This document shows positions 1 through 7,800 of a DNA stretch of 48,498 nt, piece by piece. Both the position numbers and the translations under genes were made by a program. The DNA comes from Candidatus Cloacimonadaceae bacterium (GTDB lineage: Bacteria > Cloacimonadota > Cloacimonadia > Cloacimonadales > Cloacimonadaceae), in NCBI GenBank assembly GCA_030693415.1, contig JAUYAR010000152.1, positions 1 to 48,498 on the forward strand, read 5' to 3'. The notes beneath the pieces were generated by a model. The model was not told the origin of the DNA and searched no databases. It saw only the letters and a list, made by a program, of their open reading frames with translations. Position 1 is the stretch's first letter, and every line of letters begins with the position of its first letter.

Positions 1-136
1 CATTAACCGAAGCCCACAGTGAATTATGCCGGTCTCTTACATGAGATACCTGTTTTCTGGAGAGCCGTATGCGGGAAAACCGCACGTACGGTTCGGAGGG
101 AGGGGAGCCAGTAATGGATAACTCCCCTACCCCTAT
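1..136 (+). mobile_element. 3' end of a group II intron (domains V and VI)
   Basis: Positions 62-94 fold as the highly conserved catalytic domain V: lower stem 62-68 pairs with 88-94, upper stem 71-74 pairs with 80-83 and is capped by an A-rich loop. Domain VI follows: GGGGAG at 102-107 pairs with CTCCCC at 122-127, with unpaired adenines at 118-121 that could hold the branch-point A. The intron 3' splice site is estimated near 136 from the usual pyrimidine-A-pyrimidine ending; it could be a few bases off. The rest of the intron, including any reverse transcriptase gene, lies left of the window. The 3' exon is the end of an IS element (see 144-154). Confidence 0.75.
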
Positions 137-143
137 CATATCA

Positions 144-154
144 TGGACGGGACA
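144..154 (+). repeat. Right terminal inverted repeat of an IS3-like element
   Basis: The reverse complement of this segment reads TGTCCCGTCCA. It matches TGTCCCGTCC at 48362-48371, which begins an IS with a transposase start codon 43 bp further in. The TG...CA termini are typical of the IS3 family. The element extends to the left out of the window, with a group II intron lying immediately inside this end. Confidence 0.6.
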
Positions 155-210
155 TCTTGCACCACAATAATCTGGTTCTTGCGCCAACATAATCTGGTTC
201 TTCCCCCTTT

Positions 211-268
211 GCATTACGGAATCAATACGGACTCATTACGGACTAAGTCCGTATTGACTCCGTAATGC
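211..268 (-). repeat. 58-bp palindromic repeat, copy 1
   Basis: The two arms begin GCATTACGGA and end TCCGTAATGC and are near-perfect inverted repeats of about 22 bp. The loop again contains CATTACGGACT, a third partial copy of the arm. It is the exact reverse complement of the copies at 27398-27455 and 48292-48349. It probably forms a long hairpin; a small non-autonomous element or bidirectional terminator is possible. Just upstream, at 167-202, the phrase AATCTGGTTCTT occurs twice. Confidence 0.85.
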
Positions 269-434
269 TAAGGAGCAAGACAAGGTAGTCCGTTCATTAT
301 CAACAACTTAAAACTTAGCGGGAAAATCGGATAATCCCTGAAAGCTTTCTTGTCCGCAACCCCGGCAATTTCAAAACTTGACAAAAGTGGGGCTTTGTCC
401 ACAGTGAAACAAACATAAATAAACAGGATGCAAA
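269..434. other. Leader region of the malic enzyme gene
   Basis: No gene is seen. A TTGACA at 378-383 could be a -35 element, but no good -10 lies at the usual spacing. GACAAA (380-385) and TTTGTC (394-399) form a short inverted repeat that could be an operator or chance. AGGA at 425-428 is the ribosome binding site for the gene starting at 435. Confidence 0.35.
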
Positions 435-1895
435 ATGGTAAAACTCAAACCGGATCTATCGAACCTAAAGGAATATTTCACAATGCATTATCCTCCGGAG
501 AAAGTGGCGGCGGCGCAGACCGCTTTCCTCAAAAAACTCTCCGAACTGATGCATGCCCACTATCGGGGAAAGATGCAGACCCTGCCCAAAACCGGGATCT
601 GGGGTTTCAATTGGTTCAATGTTTGGTACACGCCGGGCGTGTCCGCGGTTTCGACATCCATCCGAGATGACGAAGAGCGATCCTATGATCTTTCCAACCG
701 TGGAAACCTCGTCGCGGTGGTTAGCGACAGCACTCGGGTGCTCGGAGATGGAGATTGTCATCCCTCCGGCGGGCTTGGTGTGATGGAAGGCAAAGCCATG
801 CTGATGAAATACTTAGGCGGTCTGGACGCCATCGCGTTGTGTGTCAATAATCGCGATGCCAATGGCAAACCCGATCCGGCGCGTTTAATCGAATTTGTCA
901 AAATGCTTGAGCCATCCGTCGGCGCGGTCAATCTTGAAGATATCTCACAGCCAAATTGCTACCGGGTGTTAGAGGAACTACGCGAAAGCTGCGGCATCCC
1001 GGTTTGGCATGACGACGCGCAAGGAACCGCTTGCGTGACTTTGGCGGGTTTGATCAACGCTTTGCGGCTCACGGATAGAAAGATGGAGACTATCAAGACC
1101 GTGCTTTTTGGCGCAGGAGCTTCGAACACGACCATTGCCAGCTTCCTTTTGCAATCCGGTCTCGATCCTGCCAACCTCATCATTTTCGACAGTCGCGGTG
1201 CGCTGCATAAGGATCGAGCCGATATCAAAACCAATCCCGATAAATACAAACAATGGGATATGGCACAAAAAAGCAATCCCCAAAAACTGAATACGATGGA
1301 ATCAGCAATGACCGGAGCAGATGTGTTGATCGCGCTTTCCACTCCGGGACCGGATACGATCAAGCCGGAATGGATCAAGCTGATGGCTAAAAAAGCAATC
1401 GTTTTTGCCTGTGCCAATCCCGTTCCGGAAATCTATCCCCACGCGGCAAAAGCGGCAGGAGCATATATCGTTGCCACCGGCAGGGGTGATTTTCCCAATC
1501 AGATCAACAATTCCTGCGGTTTTCCCGGCATCCTCAAAGGCGCTTTGTTAGTGCGGGCGAGCAAGATTACGGATAATATGGCAATCCGCGCCGCGCATTC
1601 ATTGGCGGATTTTGCGTTGCGTCGCGGCATCAATCCCGAAAATATCGTTCCGACTATGGACGAAGCGGAAGTCTTTGCCGTGGAAGCCGCCGATGTGGCG
1701 ATGCAGGCAATCGCCGATGGCGTGGCACGGGTTTCCAAAACCAGAGATCAGGTCTTCAATGAGGCAATGCGGGATATCGGTCATGCCCGTGCTATGTGCC
1801 AAAAGCTGATGCAGGACGGATTTATCTCTCCTCCGCCGGAAGCTTTGATAGACAGGGCTTTGGAGCATAGCTGCCACCTGATCAATCCTGCCTGA
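435..1895 (+). CDS. Malic enzyme (malate dehydrogenase, oxaloacetate-decarboxylating)
   Basis: The 486-residue protein converts malate to pyruvate and CO2 with reduction of NAD(P) in the cytoplasm, linking the C4-acid pool to pyruvate. Seen directly: the N-terminal malic signature YTPGVSAVS, the VVSDSTRVLG segment followed by GVMEGKAML, the metal-binding NLEDI, IPVWHDDAQGTA leading into the nucleotide domain, and the Rossmann loop GAGASN. The family commonly has HDDQQGTA or HDDIQGTA, so HDDAQGTA is a mild variant. At 486 residues it is somewhat longer than the shortest bacterial forms (about 390-440). NAD versus NADP preference cannot be read from the sequence. ATG 435 has AGGA six bases upstream. 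The gene stands alone, with the next gene 42 bp downstream in the same direction. Confidence 0.9.
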   Translation: MVKLKPDLSNLKEYFTMHYPPEKVAAAQTAFLKKLSELMHAHYRGKMQTLPKTGIWGFNWFNVWYTPGVSAVSTSIRDDEERSYDLSNRGNLVAVVSDSTRVLGDGDCHPSGGLGVMEGKAMLMKYLGGLDAIALCVNNRDANGKPDPARLIEFVKMLEPSVGAVNLEDISQPNCYRVLEELRESCGIPVWHDDAQGTACVTLAGLINALRLTDRKMETIKTVLFGAGASNTTIASFLLQSGLDPANLIIFDSRGALHKDRADIKTNPDKYKQWDMAQKSNPQKLNTMESAMTGADVLIALSTPGPDTIKPEWIKLMAKKAIVFACANPVPEIYPHAAKAAGAYIVATGRGDFPNQINNSCGFPGILKGALLVRASKITDNMAIRAAHSLADFALRRGINPENIVPTMDEAEVFAVEAADVAMQAIADGVARVSKTRDQVFNEAMRDIGHARAMCQKLMQDGFISPPPEALIDRALEHSCHLINPA

Positions 1896-1937
1896 TATGA
1901 GTTTCCCTACCAATACGACTGATCGGGATTGGGTCTG

Positions 1938-2819
1938 ATGATCAAGCTGAAACCGCTTCTCAAGCCGCTGTTCTTTGCTCTCAAACTGCTATTGACGGGA
2001 TATATCCTGTGGCGGATATTTGCCAGGATCGCTTTCGTGGATGTGCTGCAAAGCATTTTGGAGTTGCCCACCTGGCTGATCCTGTTTCTGATCCTCAGCA
2101 GCGTGTTGCGGCATCTGATCCAATACCAAAACTGGCGATTCTCTTTGCAGCTCAATCCTTTTTACCGTGAAAACAAACGCGATGTTCTCACCTCCTATCT
2201 GATCGGTTTGCCCTTGAGATTTCTGATCCCCGGAGGTTCCGCCAGCATGGGAAAAGTGCTGTTTGTGGATAACAGCAGCCGCCACGCTTCCCTGTTTTCC
2301 TTTGGTGCGGAGAGGGCTTTTCAGACCTGGGCGACCTGGACTTTTGCCCTCGCGGCAGGGCTTTTCTATTTTGGCGGCAGTGCTTTGGTATGGGTGCTTG
2401 TCGGTTTTGCCGTCATCGCTTTGGCGCCGCTTTGGGCTTATGGGATTTTTGGTTTGTTTGAAAAGAGCCGTGTCCTGATGGACGGATATCGCCAAAAAGC
2501 ACCCAAAATAGCTTCCTTGCAACTCTTTGGCGCTCTCATCATGCATCTGCAATACTGGTTGATCCTCCGGCAAAGCGGTGTGATTCCATTGTTTCAATCC
2601 TTGATGCGGATGTCTTTGACCAATTTTGCAAACAGCATTCCGGTCACAGTAGCCGGCTTAGGCTTGAGGGAATCCTTTGCCATTCATTTCCTCGCGGACG
2701 CGGGTTTCAATCCCGCTCAGGCAGTGGCGGCGACGCTCACACTTTTCATCTTTCAGGATATTCTTCCCGGCATCGCCGGTGCTTTTGTGCTGCTCTCGGC
2801 AAAGCGCAAAACCTATTAG
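1938..2819 (+). CDS. Flippase-like integral membrane protein (LPG synthase transmembrane / UPF0104-type)
   Basis: A strongly hydrophobic protein of 293 residues with several transmembrane helices. The layout resembles the lysylphosphatidylglycerol-synthase transmembrane family (UPF0104, YbhN-like): the mid-protein LIGLPLRFLIPGGSASMGKVL and the late segment SIPVTVAGLGLRESFAIHFLADAGFNPAQA, with its GLGLRE core, are typical. Members are linked to lipid or glycolipid translocation, but the substrate here is unknown. ATG 1938 is chosen over an in-frame TTG at 1929 because ATG is the stronger codon; neither has a strong Shine-Dalgarno sequence. It may be co-transcribed with the malic enzyme gene, but no functional link is evident. 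Confidence 0.7.
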   Translation: MIKLKPLLKPLFFALKLLLTGYILWRIFARIAFVDVLQSILELPTWLILFLILSSVLRHLIQYQNWRFSLQLNPFYRENKRDVLTSYLIGLPLRFLIPGGSASMGKVLFVDNSSRHASLFSFGAERAFQTWATWTFALAAGLFYFGGSALVWVLVGFAVIALAPLWAYGIFGLFEKSRVLMDGYRQKAPKIASLQLFGALIMHLQYWLILRQSGVIPLFQSLMRMSLTNFANSIPVTVAGLGLRESFAIHFLADAGFNPAQAVAATLTLFIFQDILPGIAGAFVLLSAKRKTY

Positions 2820-2974
2820 CTGAAGCCATTCCCGTTTCAAAACTCGCAGTGCGCCATTGCTTGGTATTAAAGGGCTTAGGACATTCCCCAAACGGTGGAT
2901 TTAATCCGGCAAGTTATATTTTGCTTGACAGAAAGAGGGAAAAAAAACTTTTGGCAAAACCTAATCAAAAAAGT

Positions 2975-3049
2975 GGTCCAGTAACTCAGCGGTAGAGTAT
3001 CTGCCTTTTAAGTAGAGAGTCGCTGGTTCGATCCCAGCCTGGATCACCA
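2975..3049 (+). tRNA. tRNA-Lys (anticodon TTT)
   Basis: The acceptor arms GGTCCAG and CTGGATC pair, with one G-T. The anticodon stem TCTGC/GTAGA encloses the loop CTTTTAA, giving anticodon TTT. The T-arm has GGTTCGATCC and the CCA end is encoded. A TTGACA at 2925-2930 may be the -35 of the tRNA promoter, though no clear -10 was found. Confidence 0.93.
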
Positions 3050-3058
3050 TTAGTTTGC

Positions 3059-3133
3059 GACCCCTTCGTCTATCGGTCAGGACTCAAGATTTTCATTCTT
3101 GCAAGAGGGGTTCGATTCCCCTAGGGGTCGCCA
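3059..3133 (+). tRNA. tRNA-Glu (anticodon TTC)
   Basis: The acceptor GACCCCT pairs fully with AGGGGTC. The anticodon stem CAAGA/TCTTG encloses TTTTCAT, giving anticodon TTC. The T-loop GGTTCGATTCC and an encoded CCA are present. It begins 9 bp after tRNA-Lys, so the two are surely one transcript. Confidence 0.93.
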
Positions 3134-3173
3134 AATTATATTGGAAAGTGAGCAGGGGTATCATCGGATTTGC

Positions 3174-3249
3174 GTCCCGTTCGTCTAGTGGCCTAGGACT
3201 CGTGATTCTCAGTCACGCAACAGGGGTTCGATTCCCCTACGGGATGCCA
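3174..3249 (+). tRNA. tRNA-Glu (anticodon CTC)
   Basis: The acceptor GTCCCGT pairs with ACGGGAT, with the first pair G-T. The anticodon stem CGTGA/TCACG encloses TTCTCAG, giving anticodon CTC. The T-loop and CCA end are present. It is the second glutamate isoacceptor, 40 bp after the first, and together they cover GAA and GAG. Confidence 0.92.
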
Positions 3250-3376
3250 CAAATCGCCTGCCCGATTTTCTATTCTCAGTTATTCTCCGAATATTTTCTC
3301 AAGTGGTTTGCTAATTGCATCATAATGGACAAACTCATACATAGCAAAATAATAGCAATGGAACATAAATTACAAT

Positions 3377-4318
3377 ATGTTGGATGAAAAAAAACAGAGC
3401 GAATTGCTCGAGCCGGAAATCTTTCCGAAGAAACGTCTGAAGCTCAGCTATCAGTATGGTGGAGTGAAGCGCACGCTGAAGTTGCCGCCCTTTTACATGG
3501 GGATCATTTTGGTGATCTTCGCGGGGATGCTTTTTTCGACCGTTTTGATGTTATTCAAAGGTGGTTCAGCCGGTAATGCGCAGTTTCAAAGCAGGCTGGA
3601 ATCGGAAAACAAACTGCTTCGCGCCAAGCTGGATATCTATTCCACCACGGTGGATTCCATCTATCAAAAGATCGATTCGCTGCAAGTGAGAAGCACCTCA
3701 ACCGACAAAGCTCAGGACTATCCCTATTACAGCGGCGGCGGAGCTTTCTCATCGGCAAAGAGCGGCGGCGATCCTGCGCTGCGTGCCAGGCTCAGCGAGA
3801 TCGACAGCAAACTGATGTATATCCTCGCGTTTTTGGGCAGTGACGTTCCGCAGGGACTGATCATCACAGACCACAGCGAAACCATCCCCAAAAGCGGAGA
3901 CGGTATTCCATCGATCTATCCCACTTTCGGAAGAGTGTCCGATGGCTGGGGTTTGCGCTTTCATCCCATATTTGGAACCCTCGAATTTCACAACGGCATC
4001 GACATTGCCAACCACACCGGCACCCCTATCTATGCCACTGCCGATGGTGTGGTGCATACCGTGGATTATGACAGCGGCTATGGCAAGCGCATCATCGTTT
4101 CCCACGAAGAGGGCTATGAATCCATGTATGGGCATCTCTACAGCTATCAGGTGCAGCTCGGGGATCGCGTGAGAAAGGGTCAAATCATTGCCCTGATGGG
4201 GGACACAGGTATTTCCACGGGTCCGCATCTGCACTATGAAGTGATTCAAAACGGAGAAAAGATCAACCCCATCGCCTATCTGAACAGGATCGATACCGAT
4301 CAATTCGCCGGTCGCTGA
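3377..4318 (+). CDS. M23 family peptidoglycan endopeptidase, membrane-anchored
   Basis: 313 residues: a short basic cytoplasmic head, one transmembrane helix at about 40-60, a coiled-coil-like stretch at about 68-105, then a C-terminal peptidase M23 (LytM) domain at about 180-305. The zinc ligands are intact: H205 and D209 in HNGID, and H284/H286 in GPHLHYE. An active DD-endopeptidase cutting peptide cross-links in the periplasm is therefore expected, rather than an EnvC/NlpD-type dead activator. The coiled coil plus M23 layout is common in cell-shape and division hydrolases. It lies downstream of the tRNA cluster and 8 bp before the thiamine pyrophosphokinase gene, so the two are probably co-transcribed. 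Confidence 0.88.
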   Translation: MLDEKKQSELLEPEIFPKKRLKLSYQYGGVKRTLKLPPFYMGIILVIFAGMLFSTVLMLFKGGSAGNAQFQSRLESENKLLRAKLDIYSTTVDSIYQKIDSLQVRSTSTDKAQDYPYYSGGGAFSSAKSGGDPALRARLSEIDSKLMYILAFLGSDVPQGLIITDHSETIPKSGDGIPSIYPTFGRVSDGWGLRFHPIFGTLEFHNGIDIANHTGTPIYATADGVVHTVDYDSGYGKRIIVSHEEGYESMYGHLYSYQVQLGDRVRKGQIIALMGDTGISTGPHLHYEVIQNGEKINPIAYLNRIDTDQFAGR

Positions 4319-4326
4319 GTCCAGCC

Positions 4327-4956
4327 ATGAAACGTGCCTGGCTCTTTCCAGATCACTGTCCCGGAGAGCTTTTTTCAGGGTATGACAGCATCGACTACCG
4401 GGACACGATCATCGCCATCGACGCGGGACTGGAGTTTCTGCATCAAAAAGGCATCATGCCGAATCTCATCATCGGAGATTTCGATTCTCTATCCCCCGAT
4501 CTCTTAAAAGCTTATGCCGATGTGCCTCTGCAATCTTTTCCATCAATAAAGAACGAAACCGATAGCGAACTGGCGCTGGATTGGTGTCTAAAAAACGATA
4601 TCCGCGAGATCATCATCTGCAACGATCTCGAAGGCAGATTTGATCACGCGCTGGCTTTGATCCAAAACATGCTCAAAGCGCACAGGTGCAACACTTCATG
4701 CCGCATCGAAAGCGAGCGGCAATGCGCATTCTTTCTGGCATCCCACACTTCGCTGCCATCATTGAACGGAGCCACCCTTTCCCTACTCAGTTGGGGGGAA
4801 AAAGCCATTTTCGGCTTTAGCGCCGGGCTTGCCTATCCGCTAAACGGTCTAGAGCTTCGGGATACGCTTTCACGCGGGCTCAGCAACATCATCACCTCCG
4901 ATGAATGCAGTATCAAGCTGGTCTCAGGCACCGTATTGGCGATCATCACGAAATAA
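4327..4956 (+). CDS. thiN: Thiamine pyrophosphokinase
   Basis: A 209-residue cytoplasmic enzyme that transfers pyrophosphate from ATP to thiamine, making thiamine diphosphate. Motifs seen: GDFDS at 50-54, KNETDSELAL starting at residue 75 (the classic K-x-x-TD-x-E active-site motif), and GRFDH at 103-107. The C-terminal thiamine-binding beta domain is less conserved but includes SWGEKAIFGFSAGLAYPLNGLELRD. The length agrees with bacterial family members. No thi biosynthesis genes are adjacent, which fits thiamine salvage, but the rest of the genome cannot be seen. Confidence 0.88.
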   Translation: MKRAWLFPDHCPGELFSGYDSIDYRDTIIAIDAGLEFLHQKGIMPNLIIGDFDSLSPDLLKAYADVPLQSFPSIKNETDSELALDWCLKNDIREIIICNDLEGRFDHALALIQNMLKAHRCNTSCRIESERQCAFFLASHTSLPSLNGATLSLLSWGEKAIFGFSAGLAYPLNGLELRDTLSRGLSNIITSDECSIKLVSGTVLAIITK

Positions 4957-4959
4957 CAA

Positions 4960-4988
4960 TTGACAGAAAATCTCTACTTATTTACTTT
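4960..4988 (+). promoter_or_regulatory. Candidate sigma-70 promoter before xseB
   Basis: TTGACA at 4960-4965 and TACTTT at 4983-4988 are separated by exactly 17 bp, in the short gap before xseB. This is a sequence match only. If real, it starts the xseB-prenyl synthase-dut-nadA run. Confidence 0.5.
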
Positions 4989-5017
4989 GACAGGTAAAAC
5001 ATGATGAGTGTGACAGC

Positions 5018-5251
5018 ATGAACGAAGAAATGAAAAACCTTAGTTTCGAACAGGCAATGAAAGCCCTCGAAGATGTGGTAGCGCGCCTATCCGACAGGGA
5101 TACGACCCTCGACCACATGATCGTCCTTTATGAAGAGGGGATGAACTTTATGAAGCTCTGCCGCGTCAAACTGGCGGAGGCGGAAACCAAAATCGAGATC
5201 CTCAACAGCAAGTTTGCTCAAGAAAACCTCAAAGAGGGAGAAAATGGATAG
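5018..5251 (+). CDS. xseB: Exodeoxyribonuclease VII small subunit
   Basis: 77 residues, the usual size. The family pattern is plain: LSFEQAMKALEDVVARLSDRDTTLDHMIVLYEEGMNFMKLCRVKLAEAETKIEIL, two helices that pack into the coiled coil of the nuclease. XseB binds several-fold in excess to XseA, which degrades single-stranded DNA. The large subunit is not in this window. The gene overlaps the downstream prenyl synthase by 8 bp; an xseB-ispA pairing is a common bacterial arrangement, which supports both calls. Confidence 0.9.
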   Translation: MNEEMKNLSFEQAMKALEDVVARLSDRDTTLDHMIVLYEEGMNFMKLCRVKLAEAETKIEILNSKFAQENLKEGENG

Positions 5252-6134
5252 AAAGGTGTTCCTCAAAAAGGACATGAAAGAAAAGCAGGAGCTGGTCAAT
5301 ATCATCCTCGACCGCTTCCTTCCCCGCAAGGATGAATATCCTAAAAACATCCATAAGGCCATCCGCTACAGTGTCTTCGCGGGCGGAAAACGCCTGCGCC
5401 CCTATCTCACCATGCTGGCTTTTCAGATGTATGATAAAAACGTGGAGACGATCACTCCCGTGGCGGCGGCGATCGAAATGATCCACACCTTTTCCCTGAT
5501 CCATGACGATATGCCGGATATCGATAACGACGACTTTCGCCGCGGCAAGAAATCCTGCCACGCGCTCTTTGGCGAAGGGGAAGCGCTGCTCTCCGGGGAC
5601 GCGCTTTTGATCGGCGCTTTTGAGCTAATCACCCATGCAGAGATCGATGCCAAACTGCGCATCCAGTTTGTTCGCGAGCTTGCCGAACAATGCGGCATCA
5701 ATGGTCTGATCGCCGGTCAGATGGTGGATATCGAATCTGAAGGCAAGAAAGTGGACAAAAAGACCCTGCATTATATCCATAACAACAAAACCGCCAAGCT
5801 GATCAACCTGAGTCTCCGCTTTGGCGCCATCGCCGGCGGCGCTCCACAGGAAGAGCTCAAGATCATTGAAGTATATGGCAATTACATCGGCTTGGCATAT
5901 CAGATCATCGACGATCTTTTGGATATCGAAGGCGATCCCGAAGAAATGGGAAAATCCATCGGCAAAGATGCCAACGTCCAAAAAGCCACCTTCCCCTCCG
6001 TCTATGGCATCGAACAATCCCACAAACACGCGCAGGAAATGATCTCCAGGGCAAAGCAAAGCATCGCCAAACTCGGTGATAAAGCGATACTGTTGAGCAT
6101 TTTGGCGGATTATCTGCTCACCCGTAAATCATGA
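5244..6134 (+). CDS. ispA: Short-chain trans-prenyl diphosphate synthase (farnesyl/geranylgeranyl type)
   Basis: A 296-residue isoprenoid synthase that condenses isopentenyl diphosphate with allylic diphosphates. The first aspartate-rich motif, DDMPDID at 88-94, and the second, DDLLD at 223-227, are both intact, as are GGKRLRP at 48-53 and LIAGQMVD. HTFSLIHDDMPD is the IspA-like sequence usual for farnesyl or geranylgeranyl products, but chain length is not certain. ATG 5244 is chosen over an upstream in-frame TTG-type start because GGGAG at 5236-5240 is correctly placed and the reading then overlaps xseB by only 8 bp. It is coupled to dut through an ATGA overlap. Confidence 0.88.
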   Translation: MDRKVFLKKDMKEKQELVNIILDRFLPRKDEYPKNIHKAIRYSVFAGGKRLRPYLTMLAFQMYDKNVETITPVAAAIEMIHTFSLIHDDMPDIDNDDFRRGKKSCHALFGEGEALLSGDALLIGAFELITHAEIDAKLRIQFVRELAEQCGINGLIAGQMVDIESEGKKVDKKTLHYIHNNKTAKLINLSLRFGAIAGGAPQEELKIIEVYGNYIGLAYQIIDDLLDIEGDPEEMGKSIGKDANVQKATFPSVYGIEQSHKHAQEMISRAKQSIAKLGDKAILLSILADYLLTRKS

Positions 6135-6565
6135 AGATACGCTATCGCCTGCTCACCCCTTCCGCGGTTTCCCCATTGAAGATGACTGAACACAGCGCCG
6201 GCTTTGATCTCAGTGCCGATCTCAGCGAAGCATTGGTTTTGCCGCCCGGCGACCGTTTTGCCGTTCCTACCGGAGTGGCGATTGAAATCCCCCATGGACA
6301 TGAGGCGCAGATCCGCCCTCGCAGCGGTTTGGCGATCAAATTGGGTTTAGGAGTTTTGAATAGTCCGGGAACCATCGATTCCGACTACCGCGGAGAGATC
6401 AAGGTCATCCTTTTCAATGCCGGAGCACAGGACATCGTTGTTCAACCGGGCATGCGCATCGCTCAGATGGTCATCTGCCCCGTCAGCATCTGCACTTTGG
6501 AGGAAACCGAGCAGCTAAACGAAAGCGAGCGCGCGGAAGGCGGGTTTGGGCATACCGGACATTAG
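6131..6565 (+). CDS. dut: Deoxyuridine 5'-triphosphate nucleotidohydrolase (dUTPase)
   Basis: A 144-residue trimeric dUTPase that hydrolyses dUTP to dUMP, keeping uracil out of DNA and feeding thymidylate synthesis. All five motifs are present: AGFDLS (23-28), RPRSGLA (62-68), NSPGTIDSDYRGEIKVILFN (77-96, with the catalytic Asp in GTIDSDYRG), GMRIAQMV, and the C-terminal ERAEGGFGHTG that closes over the substrate. The start overlaps the prenyl synthase stop as ATGA, so translation is coupled. Confidence 0.94.
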   Translation: MKIRYRLLTPSAVSPLKMTEHSAGFDLSADLSEALVLPPGDRFAVPTGVAIEIPHGHEAQIRPRSGLAIKLGLGVLNSPGTIDSDYRGEIKVILFNAGAQDIVVQPGMRIAQMVICPVSICTLEETEQLNESERAEGGFGHTGH

Positions 6566-6576
6566 GGGATTTGACA

Positions 6577-7482
6577 ATGAAAAAGCTAATATCTCAGATA
6601 AATAAACTGCGCGAGGAAAAACAAGCGATCATTTTGGCGCACAACTATCAGGCGGTTGAAATCCAGGAAATCGCGGATTTCACCGGCGATTCATTGCAGC
6701 TTTCGATCATGGCGAGCAATACCGATGCCAGGATCATCGTCTTTTGCGGAGTGCTATTCATGGCGGAAACGGCAGCGATGCTCAATCCCTCCGCCAAGGT
6801 TCTGCTTCCCGCTCTCGATGCAGGCTGTCCCATGGCAAACATGGTCACTGCGGCACAACTCATACAGTTCAAAGCGGAGTATCCAAACTCGGTGGTGGTC
6901 TGCTACGTCAATTCCAGCGCGGAAGTAAAAGCGGAAAGCGATATCTGCTGCACATCTTCAAACGCTGTCAAAGTGATCCGATCGATCCCTGCCGACCAGC
7001 CAATCCTCTTTGTTCCTGATCAAAATCTTGGTTCCTGGGCGGGGAAAGAAGCCGGTCGCGAGGTCATCACCTGGGACGGTTATTGCCCGATCCACCATTG
7101 GGGGATAGATATCAACCACGTGAAAAAAGCCCGTAAAGCCCACCCCGATCACGCTTTGCTCGTTCATCCCGAATGCGACGAAGGCGTGGTGGAGCTTGCC
7201 GATTACGTGATGTCCACCAGCGGGATGGTAGATTATATCGGGAAACATGACAAGGCGATCATCGGCACGGAGCTCAATCTAAGCTTGATGCTGAAAAAGA
7301 AATATCCGGAGAAATCCATCGTCCCGCTCAGCCGCGCCGCCGTGTGCAAAAACATGAAGAAAACCACCCTGCAACTGGTATTGGAAGCCTTGATCCACGA
7401 ACAGCACCACATTCAGGTGGAAGAAAGCGTTGCCGCGCGGGCGATTAACAGCCTGAATCGCATGATGGAGCTTTCTGGGTGA
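6577..7482 (+). CDS. nadA: Quinolinate synthase A
   Basis: A 301-residue oxygen-sensitive 4Fe-4S enzyme that condenses iminoaspartate with dihydroxyacetone phosphate to quinolinate in de novo NAD synthesis. The three cluster cysteines fit the family spacing: C84 (DAGCPMA), C170 (WDGYCPIH) and C257 (AAVCKNMK). Other signatures are AHNYQ, GDSLQLS, YVNSSAEVKAESD and HPECD. ATG 6577 is preferred to an in-frame TTG at 6571, since AGGGGA at 6564-6569 lies 7 bp before it and overlaps the dut stop. NadB and NadC are not in the window. Confidence 0.94.
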   Translation: MKKLISQINKLREEKQAIILAHNYQAVEIQEIADFTGDSLQLSIMASNTDARIIVFCGVLFMAETAAMLNPSAKVLLPALDAGCPMANMVTAAQLIQFKAEYPNSVVVCYVNSSAEVKAESDICCTSSNAVKVIRSIPADQPILFVPDQNLGSWAGKEAGREVITWDGYCPIHHWGIDINHVKKARKAHPDHALLVHPECDEGVVELADYVMSTSGMVDYIGKHDKAIIGTELNLSLMLKKKYPEKSIVPLSRAAVCKNMKKTTLQLVLEALIHEQHHIQVEESVAARAINSLNRMMELSG

Positions 7483-7487
7483 GAGCG

Positions 7488-7560
7488 TGGAAAGGTGCTG
7501 ATCGAGTGCAAGGTTCAGAGATTTTTTCACCACAGAGCGACAGAGGGATCAGAGTATGAG
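7488..7560 (+). repeat. 73-bp direct repeat, unit 1
   Basis: Runs from TGGAAAGGTGCTGATCGAG to CAGAGTATGAG. It is repeated at 7580-7652 with only one visible mismatch (GAGCGAC against GAGAGAC). The unit period is 92 bp. Confidence 0.9.
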
Positions 7561-7579
7561 AAACGGAGAATTGGAAGGA

Positions 7580-7652
7580 TGGAAAGGTGCTGATCGAGTG
7601 CAAGGTTCAGAGATTTTTTCACCACAGAGAGACAGAGGGATCAGAGTATGAG
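7580..7652 (+). repeat. 73-bp direct repeat, unit 2
   Basis: Second copy of the 7488-7560 unit. The near-identity implies a recent tandem duplication. Confidence 0.9.
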
Positions 7653-7800
7653 AGATCAGAGATGAGAGAAAAGACCTGGATTCCAGCCTCCTTCGCTGGA
7701 ACGACGGGCGCAGAGCCTGTTCACCCTTCCAACTTTCCACCCTTTCACCTTTCAACCTTTTCACCTTTCAACCTTTTCACCTTTCCACCAGTCAACAATA

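Larger units (their letters stand above)
7483..7800. other. Repeat-rich intergenic region
   Basis: No convincing gene. It holds a 73-bp duplication (7488-7560 and 7580-7652), a short hairpin at 7679-7699 (TTCCAGC pairs with GCTGGAA), and a low-complexity C/T-rich run at 7726-7791 made of repeats of TTCACCTTTCAACCTT. This looks like degenerate repeat sediment rather than a regulatory leader. Confidence 0.7.

Noticed and set aside
378-406. Sigma-70 promoter of the malic enzyme gene at the TTGACA
   Set aside because: The -35 is good, but no -10-like sequence occurs at 16-18 bp.
3055-3387. 110-codon open frame through the tRNA-Glu genes
   Set aside because: It runs through two certain tRNA genes and has no protein-like features.
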